Assembly (NCBI RefSeq): GCF_003591515.1 | Contig: NZ_QZCG01000012.1 | Coordinates: 1-64,000 of the forward strand | Direction: 5' to 3' | Source: Paracoccus onubensis | GTDB lineage: Bacteria > Pseudomonadota > Alphaproteobacteria > Rhodobacterales > Rhodobacteraceae | DNA length: 64,000 nt | Made by a program: the position numbers and the translations under genes | Notes under the pieces: model-generated | What the model was told of the DNA's origin: nothing | The model's database searches: none | Seen by the model: only the letters and a program-made list of their open reading frames with translations | Shown: positions 32,991 through 41,530 of the stretch, in pieces | Numbering within the stretch: position 1 is the first letter of the stretch | Layout: every line of letters starts with the position of its first letter

Positions 32991-33662
32991 ATGCGCCGCT
33001 ATCTCTTTCCCCTGATCCTTGGTATCCTTGGCTGTGCCATCCTGATCGCTCTTGGCGTCTGGCAGTTGCAGCGTCTGGATTGGAAAGAGGGAATGCTGGC
33101 CGAGATCCAGGCCAAGATCGACGCGCCGGCCGTGCCGTTGCCCGAAAATCCCGATCCTTCGATGAAATATTTGCCGGTCACGGTCAGCGGCACCACAAGC
33201 GGCGATGAGATCGATATCCTGTCTCATACCAAGGATCAGGGCGGCGGTTATCAGATCGTGTCGCGTTTCATCACCGATGATGGACGGGCGATTATGGTCG
33301 ACCGGGGCTTCATCCCTCAGGAGGCGCGGCATCAGAAGCGTGGCCCGGTGCGGCTGGAGATACGGGGAAACCTGCATTGGCCTGATGAAAAAAGCAGCTC
33401 CACGCCCGAACCCAATCTGGACGAGAACATCTGGTTCGCCCGCGATGTGCCAGCCATGGCGAAGGCGTTGAAGACCGAACCGATCCTTGTTGTCGCCAGT
33501 TTCGTCACCGGCGACGCACAGGGGGCAGAGCCTATCCCCGTCGCGATCGAGGGCATCCCGAACAATCATCTGTCCTATGCGGTGCAATGGTTCATGATCG
33601 CGGCTGTTTGGGCAGGGATGACAGTCGCGTTGATCTGGCGTATCAGACAGCGGACTTATTGA
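32991..33662 (+). CDS. surf1: SURF1-family oxidase assembly protein
   Basis: A 223-residue protein with a helix at each end (about 5-22 and 198-216) and a periplasmic domain between, the SURF1 layout. LGVWQLQRLDWKEGMLAEIQ and YQIVSRFITDDGRAIMVDRG are family signatures. Paracoccus Surf1 proteins bind haem A and pass it to subunit I. It lies after the ctaE terminator and ends ten bases before the thrC start, which suggests that surf1 and thrC are co-transcribed. Confidence 0.93.
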   Translation: MRRYLFPLILGILGCAILIALGVWQLQRLDWKEGMLAEIQAKIDAPAVPLPENPDPSMKYLPVTVSGTTSGDEIDILSHTKDQGGGYQIVSRFITDDGRAIMVDRGFIPQEARHQKRGPVRLEIRGNLHWPDEKSSSTPEPNLDENIWFARDVPAMAKALKTEPILVVASFVTGDAQGAEPIPVAIEGIPNNHLSYAVQWFMIAAVWAGMTVALIWRIRQRTY

Positions 33663-33672
33663 AGGAATGCGA

Positions 33673-35055
33673 ATGCGTTACGTCTCGACGCGGGGACAAG
33701 CCCCGGTTCTGGATTTCGAACAGGCCATGTTGTCCGGGCTGGCCCGCGACGGCGGATTGTATCTGCCCGAGACCGTGCCGCAATTGACGGATATCGCGGC
33801 GCTTGAGGGTCTGCCCTATGAAGAGGTCGCGTTCCGGGTGATCCGCCCCTTTACCGGCGAAAGCTTTACGGATGATGAATTGCGGGGCGCGATTTCCCGC
33901 GCATATGGGCGCATCAATCATGCGGCCCGGGCGCCGCTGAAGCAGCTTGCGCCCGGTCATCATCTTTTGGAGCTGTTCCACGGCCCCACGCTGGCTTTCA
34001 AGGATTTCGCGATGCAGCTCATCGCGCAACTCTTCGAGATTGCGTTGAAACGCTCGGGGCAGCGCGTCACGATCGTCGGAGCGACCTCGGGTGATACGGG
34101 CAGCGCGGCGATCGAGGCGTTTAGGGGTATCGATAATGTCGATGTCTTCATCATGTTCCCGCATGGCCGAGTTTCCGAGGTGCAGCGGCGGCAGATGACC
34201 ACGCCCGACGCGGCCAATATTCACGCGCTTGCGGTGACCGGTCACTTCGATGATTGTCAGGCGCGGCTGAAGGATCTGTTCAACGACCATGATTTCCGCG
34301 ACACGGTCGGACTTGCGGGCGTGAACAGTATCAACTGGGCGCGTGTGGTCGCGCAGATCGTCTATTATTTCACCGCAGCCGTCAGCCTTGGCGCGCCGAA
34401 CCGCCCGCTTGATTTTACTGTGCCGACCGGCAATTTCGGCGATATTCTGGCCGGTTCATTCGCGCGTGAGATGGGCTTGCCGATTCGCCGGCTGATCGTC
34501 GCAACCAATCAGAATGACATCCTGCACCGGGCATTGACGACCGGCGAATACCGGGTGGGAACGGTTGAGCCTTCGATTTCGCCCTCGATGGATATCCAGA
34601 TCAGTTCGAATTTCGAACGGGCGCTGTATCTGGCTTATGGCAAGGATAGCGGCGCGATCCGGCAATTGATGGATGAGCTGAAATCCGGCGGTTTCACCAT
34701 CAGTCAGGGCGCCTTGCAGGCTTTGCGCGAACTCTATGTCTCGGGCCGGGTCTCCGAGGATGAGACATTGGCGATGATCCGCACCATCCGCGATGAAACC
34801 GGCGAGGTCCTGTGCCCGCATAGCGCTGTTGGCGTGGCCGTGGCCCGCCGGCATATGGAGCAGGGCGTGCCGATGGTGACGCTGGCGACCGCGCATCCGG
34901 CGAAATTCCCTGATGCGGTTGAAAAGGCGGTCGGTTTGCGGCCCGCGCTGCCTCCGCATATGGCCGATCTGTTCGACCTGCCTGAACATGTGGCCCGGGT
35001 CGAGAATGACGCCGAAGCGCTCAAATCCCTGATTCTTGAACGGAGAACGAATTGA
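33673..35055 (+). CDS. thrC: Threonine synthase
   Basis: A 460-residue PLP enzyme that converts O-phospho-L-homoserine to L-threonine. The PLP lysine is Lys110 in FHGPTLAFKDFAMQ, with GATSGDTGSAAIEAF as phosphate loop. The sequence belongs to the longer class found in proteobacteria and yeast. I chose MRYVST at 33673, with GAAGGA six bases upstream; an ATG two codons earlier is also in frame. Its stop overlaps the TTG start of the M16 peptidase. Confidence 0.96.
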   Translation: MRYVSTRGQAPVLDFEQAMLSGLARDGGLYLPETVPQLTDIAALEGLPYEEVAFRVIRPFTGESFTDDELRGAISRAYGRINHAARAPLKQLAPGHHLLELFHGPTLAFKDFAMQLIAQLFEIALKRSGQRVTIVGATSGDTGSAAIEAFRGIDNVDVFIMFPHGRVSEVQRRQMTTPDAANIHALAVTGHFDDCQARLKDLFNDHDFRDTVGLAGVNSINWARVVAQIVYYFTAAVSLGAPNRPLDFTVPTGNFGDILAGSFAREMGLPIRRLIVATNQNDILHRALTTGEYRVGTVEPSISPSMDIQISSNFERALYLAYGKDSGAIRQLMDELKSGGFTISQGALQALRELYVSGRVSEDETLAMIRTIRDETGEVLCPHSAVGVAVARRHMEQGVPMVTLATAHPAKFPDAVEKAVGLRPALPPHMADLFDLPEHVARVENDAEALKSLILERRTN

Positions 35056-36326
35056 CCACCGATCCCCATCTTCGCCTGACGACCCTTTCCAACGGCTTGC
35101 GGATTGCCACACGGCAGATGCCGGGGCTGCATTCCGCCGCCCTTGGCGTCTGGGTCAATGCGGGCGGGCGGAATGAGCGGGTCGAGCAGAACGGCATTGC
35201 CCATTTCCTTGAGCATATGGCCTTCAAGGGCACCAAGACCCGCAGCGCCTTGCAGATCGCCGAGACGATCGAGGATGTGGGCGGATTCATCAATGCCTAT
35301 ACGTCGCGCGATGTGACCGCCTATTATGTGCGGGTGCTGGAAGCCGATGTCGATCTGGCTTTCGACGTGATCTCGGATATCGTGCTGAACCCGGTTTTCG
35401 ACTCCCGCGAGATCGAGGTGGAGCGTGGCGTGATCCTTCAGGAGATCGGGCAATCTCTGGACACGCCCGATGATGTGATCTTCGACTGGCTGCAAGAGGC
35501 AGCCTATCCCGATCAGGCCATCGGCCGCCCGATTCTGGGCCCGGCAGAGAAGGTCAGCAGCTTCGGCCGCACCGATCTGGCCGGTTTCGTGGCCGAGAAT
35601 TACGGCCCCGGACAGATGATCGTCGCAGCGGCAGGGGCGGTCGATCATGATCGCATGGTGAAACTGGCCGAAGCGGCTTTTGGCCATCTTGTTCCGATCC
35701 TTCAGCCACAGCGGGAAGCCGCAGTCTGGCAGGGGCGCGAGGTCCGGCACGTCAAGCAGCTTGAACAGGCGCATTTCGCCCTTGCGCTGGAAGGCCCGGG
35801 CTATCTTTCGCCGGATTTCTATGCCGCGCAGATATTCTCGGCGGCGCTTGGCGGGGGTATGTCCTCGCGCCTGTTCCAGAAGATCCGGGAAGAGCGTGGC
35901 CTGTGTTATACGATCTTTGCGCAGGCGGGTTTCCATGATGATACCGGCATGATGACGGTCTATGCGGGCACCGGCGGCGATGATGTCGCCGATCTTGCCC
36001 GGCTGACCATAGACGAGATCAAGCGCGCAGCCGAGGATATGTCGGAAGCCGAAATCGCCAGAGCCAAGGCACAACTTCGGGCCGGATTGCTGATGGGGCT
36101 GGAAAGCCCATCTGCGCAGGCCGAGCGTATTGCGCGGGTGCTGGCGATCTGGGGCCGGGTAGCGGATCCCGCCGAAGTGGCCGAGCGGGTCGCGGCGGTA
36201 TCCCTGACCGATGTTCGCAATCATGCTTTGCAGCTGATCGAAAGGGCGCGCCCGGCACTGGCGCTTTACGGTCCGGTATCCTCTGCTCCCGCACGCGAGG
36301 AGTTGGCGGACAGACTGGCTGCGTGA
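35052..36326 (+). CDS. M16-family zinc peptidase (processing-peptidase-like)
   Basis: A 424-residue member of the pitrilysin/mitochondrial-processing-peptidase family. The inverted zinc motif HFLEH (GIAHFLEHMAFKGT) and the downstream glutamate helix (EVERGVILQEI) are complete, so it should be active. A second half with GGGMSSRLFQKIREERGLCY forms the partner domain. The bacterial substrate is unknown. It starts with TTG overlapping the thrC stop; no ATG fits the conserved N-terminus. It overlaps the acetyltransferase gene at its end. Confidence 0.92.
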   Translation: MTTDPHLRLTTLSNGLRIATRQMPGLHSAALGVWVNAGGRNERVEQNGIAHFLEHMAFKGTKTRSALQIAETIEDVGGFINAYTSRDVTAYYVRVLEADVDLAFDVISDIVLNPVFDSREIEVERGVILQEIGQSLDTPDDVIFDWLQEAAYPDQAIGRPILGPAEKVSSFGRTDLAGFVAENYGPGQMIVAAAGAVDHDRMVKLAEAAFGHLVPILQPQREAAVWQGREVRHVKQLEQAHFALALEGPGYLSPDFYAAQIFSAALGGGMSSRLFQKIREERGLCYTIFAQAGFHDDTGMMTVYAGTGGDDVADLARLTIDEIKRAAEDMSEAEIARAKAQLRAGLLMGLESPSAQAERIARVLAIWGRVADPAEVAERVAAVSLTDVRNHALQLIERARPALALYGPVSSAPAREELADRLAA

Positions 36327-36907
36327 TGCTGTTCAGGCGACGTCCCATCCGACTGGAAACAGAACGGATGACGCTGCGTCTGCCTGCGCATTCCGATTTC
36401 AAGGCGTGGCGGGACCTGCGGGTGGAAAGCCGTGATTTCCTGACTCCCTGGGAGCCGGTCTGGTCGCCCGACCACCTGACGCGCAAAAGCTTTACCAATC
36501 GGGTTTATTGGGCGGCGCGGGCAAGCCGGAACGGAACTGCCCTGCCATTGTTCCTGATGCGTCGGGACGGGATCATCCTGGGCGCGATCACGCTGGACAA
36601 TATCCGCCGCGGGCCGGCACAGATGGGAACCATCGGCTATTGGGTCGGGCAGAGCTTTGCACGACAGGGCTATATGCGCGAGGCGATCGGCGCCCTTGTC
36701 CATCACGCTTTCACGACACTGGATCTGTCCCGGATCGAGGCGGCATGCCTGCCTGAAAATGCCGCATCGCGCGGCGTGCTGGAGCGTTCGGGCTTCAAAT
36801 ATGAAGGCGTCGCGCAAAGCTATCTGCAGATCAATGGCCGCTGGCGGAACCATGTGCTTTACGCCAATCTGCGCGGCGACAGGCGGGGGCGTAGCGAAGC
36901 GCGTTGA
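36326..36907 (+). CDS. GNAT N-acetyltransferase, RimJ/RimL-like
   Basis: A 193-residue acetyltransferase of the RimJ type, which acetylates protein N-termini or small molecules from acetyl-CoA. The acetyl-CoA pyrophosphate loop reads GQSFARQGYMREAIGALVHH, and ACLPENAASRGVLERSGFKY is the usual end. The N-terminus RLETERMTLRLPAHSDFKAW is typical. The ATG shares one base with the preceding stop. The target cannot be told; ribosomal protein S5 is the E. coli precedent. Confidence 0.9.
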   Translation: MLFRRRPIRLETERMTLRLPAHSDFKAWRDLRVESRDFLTPWEPVWSPDHLTRKSFTNRVYWAARASRNGTALPLFLMRRDGIILGAITLDNIRRGPAQMGTIGYWVGQSFARQGYMREAIGALVHHAFTTLDLSRIEAACLPENAASRGVLERSGFKYEGVAQSYLQINGRWRNHVLYANLRGDRRGRSEAR

Positions 36908-36935
36908 CCGCCGCCCGACCAGCAAGGAGATGAAC

Positions 36936-38348
36936 ATGACCCTGAACCCCGCCGACGACAGGCTGGCTGCGCGCCTTCCCCAGGGTGTTCTGCGGGAGGT
37001 CACGTCCGCCTATACCGAAGAGGCGCGCGGCTTGTTCACCGGTCAGGCGGGGCTGGTCGCCGCGCCCCGGGATAGCGGCGAAGTGGCCGCAATCCTGCGG
37101 GTCTGTGCCGAAGCGCAGGTGCCAATCGTGCCGCGTGGCGGGGGAACCGGGCTTGTCGGTGGGCAGGTCATGCCCGAGGGGCCCGCGCCGCTGATCCTGT
37201 CGCTTGAACGCATGAATGCGATCCGCGAGATTTACCCGGATGAGAATGTGATACTGGCCGAGGCGGGCGCCACCGTGCAGCAGGCCCGTGACGCGGCAGC
37301 CGGGGCAGGGCGGCAATTCCCCTTGTCGCTTGCGTCACAGGGAACGGCGCAGATCGGCGGGGTGCTTTCCACGAATGCGGGCGGCGTGAATGTTTTGCGT
37401 TATGGCAATGCGCGGGCCTTATGCCTTGGCATTGAGGCGGTCCTGCCATCGGGCGAGATCATGCGCGACCTCAAACGGTTGCGGAAGGACAATACCGGCT
37501 ACGATCTGCGCGACCTTCTGATCGGAGCCGAGGGAACGCTGGGGATCATTACCGCCGCCTCGCTGGTCATGGCGCCGGTTCCGGCCGAGTCCGGCGTAGC
37601 CATGCTGGTTGTGGAAAGCCCGGATGCGGCGCTACGGCTTCTTTCGATCGCGCAAGCGCGCATGGCCGGGGGAGTGTCCGCGTTTGAACTGATCTCGGGC
37701 GTGGGGCTTGATTTCCTGCAAGAGCATTTCCCGAATCTGCGGCAACCCTTTGCATCGCGCCCCAAATGGGTCGTGCTGATCGAGGTCGGTCTGCCTGCGG
37801 GCCTTGTCGCCGATGAGGCGTTGGAAGGTCTGTTCATGGCCGGATCCGAGGCAGGGCTCGTCAGTGACGGCGTCATTGCGCAATCCGGGCAACAGGCGGC
37901 GGAACTGTGGAATATACGCGAAGATATTCCTCACGCTAATCGCGCGGTGGGTGCCATCGCCAGTCATGATATAAGTCTGCCCTTGTCCGAAATTGCCGGG
38001 TTCATCCGTGATGCGGGTGCCATGCTGGCGGATCGCGGTGATATGCGGATCAATTGTTTCGGCCATCTGGGCGATGGTAACCTGCATTACAATCTGTTTC
38101 CGGCCGCGGGCCGAACACGCGCGGAATATGCCGATATCCGCAGCGGGTTATCCTTTGCCGTGCATGAAATGGTGCTTGCGCGTGGCGGCTCATTCTCGGC
38201 CGAGCATGGGGTCGGGCGTCTGAAGGTTGCGGATCTGGAACGCTGGGGCGATCCGGTCCGACTTGCCGCGATGCGGGCAATCAAACAGGCGCTCGATCCG
38301 CACGGGATCATGAATCCGGGGGCGGTATTATCTTGTGCATCACGCTGA
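36936..38348 (+). CDS. FAD-linked oxidase, GlcD/D-2-hydroxyacid dehydrogenase type
   Basis: A 470-residue flavoprotein of the VAO/GlcD family. The FAD loop is PRGGGTGLVGGQ, with GGVLSTNAGG and DLLIGAEGTLGIIT further on. The C-terminal FAD-oxidase domain holds the metal-binding histidines in FGHLGDGNLHYN and the end SFSAEHGVGR. Members oxidise D-2-hydroxyglutarate, D-lactate or glycolate; lone genes like this most often fit D-2-hydroxyglutarate dehydrogenase. The ATG at 36936 has AAGGAG at good spacing. It closes the plus-strand run that began at surf1. Confidence 0.88.
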   Translation: MTLNPADDRLAARLPQGVLREVTSAYTEEARGLFTGQAGLVAAPRDSGEVAAILRVCAEAQVPIVPRGGGTGLVGGQVMPEGPAPLILSLERMNAIREIYPDENVILAEAGATVQQARDAAAGAGRQFPLSLASQGTAQIGGVLSTNAGGVNVLRYGNARALCLGIEAVLPSGEIMRDLKRLRKDNTGYDLRDLLIGAEGTLGIITAASLVMAPVPAESGVAMLVVESPDAALRLLSIAQARMAGGVSAFELISGVGLDFLQEHFPNLRQPFASRPKWVVLIEVGLPAGLVADEALEGLFMAGSEAGLVSDGVIAQSGQQAAELWNIREDIPHANRAVGAIASHDISLPLSEIAGFIRDAGAMLADRGDMRINCFGHLGDGNLHYNLFPAAGRTRAEYADIRSGLSFAVHEMVLARGGSFSAEHGVGRLKVADLERWGDPVRLAAMRAIKQALDPHGIMNPGAVLSCASR

Positions 38349-38364
38349 TCAGATGCGGCTTAGG

Positions 38365-38781
38365 TTATTCCCGCATGTCACGGTCGGTACTGTCATTTTC
38401 CGTGCCGTTTCCGACAAGGCTGCGCTCGGCTGAAGCGCCATAGGTCGCCCAGTTCTGATCCTCGCCGCAATCCGGCAATTCATCGGCGTGCCAGCTCAGA
38501 TGCATATGGGATTTGGCGATCATCAGGCCGGTGATCGGTGCGGTCACAAAGAGGAACAGCGTGATCAGCAATTCATGCCAGCTTGGATGCTCTCCGAAAA
38601 AGGCGAACCAGGCAAGCGACGCCAGAAGAACACCGCCGACGCCAAGTGTCGCGGCCTTCGTCGGCGCGTGCAGACGGGTCATCTGATCGGGGAGTTTGAC
38701 CAGCCCGTAAGAACCGATCACCCCGAACAGACCGCCAATGACCAGAAGGGCACTGATAAGGATTTCCGCAATCATGCTCAT
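38365..38781 (-). CDS. phaG: Mrp/Pha antiporter subunit G
   Basis: A 138-residue small membrane subunit of the multi-component Na+(K+)/H+ antiporter. ALLVIGGLFGVIGSYGLVKL, then PDQMTRLHAPTKAATLG, is the MnhG signature; about three helices are followed by a soluble acidic tail longer than usual. GAGGG lies before the ATG. It is the last gene of the phaAB-C-D-E-F-G operon, ten bases after phaF, and convergent with the flavoprotein gene. Confidence 0.92.
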   Translation of the reverse strand: MSMIAEILISALLVIGGLFGVIGSYGLVKLPDQMTRLHAPTKAATLGVGGVLLASLAWFAFFGEHPSWHELLITLFLFVTAPITGLMIAKSHMHLSWHADELPDCGEDQNWATYGASAERSLVGNGTENDSTDRDMRE

Positions 38782-38791
38782 GTCCGTTCCC

Positions 38792-39061
38792 TCATTCGAT
38801 CACATCGCCGCGCAGGATGAATTTCGCATAGGCCACGGTTGAAACGAAGCCGACCATGGCCAGAAGCATCATGATCTCGAAATACATCGTCGTATCATGC
38901 AGGATCCCGAACAGGGCGATCACGGCGATCATATTGACGGTCATCGTGTCCAAAGCCAGAATCCGGTCGCTGACCCCGGGGGCGAACAGGATGCGATACA
39001 GGCAGAACAGAAGGCCAAGCCCAAAGCAGCAGAAGGCGAAATAAAGCGCGTATTCGATCAT
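38792..39061 (-). CDS. phaF: Mrp/Pha antiporter subunit F
   Basis: An 89-residue, three-helix subunit. The loop RILFAPGVSDRILALDTMTV is diagnostic for MnhF/MrpF. The start overlaps the phaE stop by four bases. A longer frame upstream of this start only reads through phaE. It is needed for assembly of the whole antiporter in studied systems. Confidence 0.92.
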   Translation of the reverse strand: MIEYALYFAFCCFGLGLLFCLYRILFAPGVSDRILALDTMTVNMIAVIALFGILHDTTMYFEIMMLLAMVGFVSTVAYAKFILRGDVIE

Positions 39062-39549
39062 CCGAAAATCTCCATCAGCCGTGCTTCGTAACGGGTCTTG
39101 ATATCCTCGATCACCGATTCCGGATCGGGGGCGTGCAGGCAATGCACCAGCAGGGCGTGGCCGTCCTGAGACAGGTCCGCACTGACCGTTCCGGGTGTCA
39201 GGGTGATTGTCGCGGCCAGCACGGTAATCGCCTCGGGCGAGCGCAATTCCAGAGGAATGGTGATCCATGCCGGTTGCAGATCGCGGTTGGGTTTGAACAG
39301 CACGATCATTGCCACCTGGATATTGGCGACGACGATATCCCAGAATACCAGTGCGATATAGGCCAGCAGCTTGCGCGGATTGCGGATTCTGGCGCGATCC
39401 GGCCAATAGGGTTCCGTCAGGGCAGGAATGGCAATGCTGAGGATCACCGCAAAAACCAGCGAGCCCCATGCAAAGCGATTGACCAGCAGCATCCAGACCA
39501 GAACCAGAAGCGCCGACAGATAGGGGTGGGGAAAGATGCGGCGGATCAT
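39058..39549 (-). CDS. phaE: Mrp/Pha antiporter subunit E
   Basis: A 163-residue subunit with two or three N-terminal membrane segments and a cytosolic domain. VFWDIVVANIQVAMIVLFKP and ITLTPGTVSADLSQDGHALL are the MnhE signatures. The ATG at 39549 overlaps the phaD stop by four bases. Length is standard. Confidence 0.92.
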   Translation of the reverse strand: MIRRIFPHPYLSALLVLVWMLLVNRFAWGSLVFAVILSIAIPALTEPYWPDRARIRNPRKLLAYIALVFWDIVVANIQVAMIVLFKPNRDLQPAWITIPLELRSPEAITVLAATITLTPGTVSADLSQDGHALLVHCLHAPDPESVIEDIKTRYEARLMEIFG

Positions 39550-41147
39550 CTGGAGCCCTCCTGCATGCGCAGCACGGAATCGTAATAGAGTTCGGGCTGG
39601 GTCAGTTGCTCGGCCATGTGCTGAAGATAGCCGGTCAGAGGTCCGGCGAAGATCGTCATGGCCACACTGCACGCCAGCAATCCGCCAACGGCAAGAAAGG
39701 CCAGCCACGGCGCCGCGGAATCATCGACATCCTGAATCGGCTCGTCGGATTCCAGCTTGGTCGGGATCGGGCCCCGCACCGGGCGTTGGCCTTCGTCGGT
39801 ATCGTTCCCGGGTTCGGGGTCGAGTTCATGCGCCTTCCAGAACAGGATCGAGCCGGCGCGGCCGAAGCCGACCAGCGAGATCACCGAGGTGACGAGGATC
39901 ACTGTCCAGATCACCGCCATCCAGGGATCCGTGGCGGTGGCCCGGATGATCAGCAGTTTGCCAAGGAAGCCGGATAGCGGCGGTAATCCGACAACGGCAA
40001 TCGCCGTAGCGAAGAAAAGCGCCGAGACAAGGCCGGTATTGCGGATCGCTGGACGTTGGCGCAGCCAGAAATCTCCTCCGCGACGGGCGGCGACAAGATC
40101 GACGACTAGGAACAGCGCCGCCGCCGCCAGCGTCGAATGCAGCATGTAATACAGCCCGGCTGTCAGCCCCTGCACGTCAAACCGCGCGATCGAGATGACC
40201 AGAGTCCCGATCGAGGCGATGGCGGCAAATGCTGCAAGCCGTGTCAGGCTTCGTGTCCCCAGAACTCCGAGCTGCCCCAGAATCAGGGTTATGAGGGCGG
40301 CGGGCAGCAGAAGATCGGTGGCGATGGTCTCGACGATGGAATCGCTTGGAAAGACCAGCGTGAAGAACCGGATAATCGCATAGATCCCGACCTTGGACAT
40401 GATCGCGAATAAAGCCGCGACCGGCCCCGGGGCGTTGGCATAGGTCGAGGGCAGCCAGAAATGCAGCGGCACGATGGCCGCCTTGATCGCGAAGACCAGC
40501 ATCAGCAGCACCGCGCCGGTCCGCAGCAACGCGGTATCCTGTGGCTCCATCATGGCGACACGCTCGGCCATGTCGGCCATGTTCAGTGTGCCCGTCACCG
40601 CATAAAGCGTGCCAAGCGCAGCAAGAAACAATGCCGATCCGGCAAGATTATAGCCGATATACTGTACGCCCGCGCGCAGACGCATCGGGCCGCCGCCATG
40701 GGTCATCAGGCCATAGCTGGCGATCAGCAGTATCTCGAAGAACACGAACAGGTTGAAGGCATCGCCCGTCATGAAAGCGCCGTTGATGCCCATCAGCTGG
40801 AACATCCAGAGCGAATGGAAATGCCAGCCTTTGCGATCCCAGCCAGAGCCGATACCGTAAAGCTGAACGATCACCGCCAGAATGCCCGTCAGCAAAAGCA
40901 TCAAGGCCGCCAGCTTGTCCAGCATCAGCACGATACCGAAAGGTGCAGGCCAGTTGCCCAGCCGATAAACGATAACCTCTCCGCCTGCCGCCGTAACGTT
41001 CAGCTTGATGGCGACGATCAATGTCAGCAGGCTGCCGATGACCCCGAACACCCGCTGTTGCAGCAAATCGTGGCGCATCCAGAGGATCATCAATGGCCCG
41101 AGAATGGCCGGGACGAGAACCGGAGCGATCAGCCAGTGGGGGGTCAT
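39546..41147 (-). CDS. phaD: Mrp/Pha antiporter subunit D
   Basis: A 533-residue, about 14-helix subunit homologous to the ND2/ND4/ND5 proton-pumping subunits of complex I. The conserved channel lysine region FAIKAAIVPLHFWLPSTYAN and the broken-helix part (YYMLHSTLAAAALFLVVDLV) are visible. A hydrophilic insert near the end (about 440-480, rich in Asp and Glu) is longer than in many relatives. The start overlaps the phaC stop by four bases. Confidence 0.94.
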   Translation of the reverse strand: MTPHWLIAPVLVPAILGPLMILWMRHDLLQQRVFGVIGSLLTLIVAIKLNVTAAGGEVIVYRLGNWPAPFGIVLMLDKLAALMLLLTGILAVIVQLYGIGSGWDRKGWHFHSLWMFQLMGINGAFMTGDAFNLFVFFEILLIASYGLMTHGGGPMRLRAGVQYIGYNLAGSALFLAALGTLYAVTGTLNMADMAERVAMMEPQDTALLRTGAVLLMLVFAIKAAIVPLHFWLPSTYANAPGPVAALFAIMSKVGIYAIIRFFTLVFPSDSIVETIATDLLLPAALITLILGQLGVLGTRSLTRLAAFAAIASIGTLVISIARFDVQGLTAGLYYMLHSTLAAAALFLVVDLVAARRGGDFWLRQRPAIRNTGLVSALFFATAIAVVGLPPLSGFLGKLLIIRATATDPWMAVIWTVILVTSVISLVGFGRAGSILFWKAHELDPEPGNDTDEGQRPVRGPIPTKLESDEPIQDVDDSAAPWLAFLAVGGLLACSVAMTIFAGPLTGYLQHMAEQLTQPELYYDSVLRMQEGSR

Positions 41148-41530
41148 GCGCGCTCTTCCTCGGGCCGGTCGTCAATGGTCTTGAGAGGAGGCATCTCCCT
41201 GTCATCCGGGGGCATGTTGATATGATCGTCCCCACCCTCGATAAACGCGCCCAAAGACATCATCACCACAACAGCGGTCATCCCGAAGGAGATCACGATC
41301 GCTGTCAGAACCAGAGCCTGCGGCAGCGGATCGGTATAGGCGGCGGCATCGCCGTCATGCAGGATCGGCGGCAGGTTCACGACCAGCCTTCCCGTCGCGA
41401 ACAGGAAGGTATTGATCGCATATGTGATCATGGTCATGCCAAGAACGACCGCAAAGGTACGCAGACGCAGGATAAGGTAAATTCCGGCGGCCATGCAGGC
41501 GCCGATACCGCTCGCGACGAGAAGCTCCAT
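41144..41530 (-). CDS. phaC: Mrp/Pha antiporter subunit C
   Basis: A 128-residue subunit related to NuoK. Three helices carry the pattern GIYLILRLRTFAVVLGMTMI and QALVLTAIVISFGMTAVVVM, with the membrane glutamate of NuoK replaced as usual in MrpC. The ATG at 41530 shares one base with the phaAB stop. A hydrophilic tail (about 30 residues) ends the protein. The symbol refers to the pH-adaptation locus, not to polyhydroxyalkanoate synthase. Confidence 0.92.
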   Translation of the reverse strand: MELLVASGIGACMAAGIYLILRLRTFAVVLGMTMITYAINTFLFATGRLVVNLPPILHDGDAAAYTDPLPQALVLTAIVISFGMTAVVVMMSLGAFIEGGDDHINMPPDDREMPPLKTIDDRPEEERA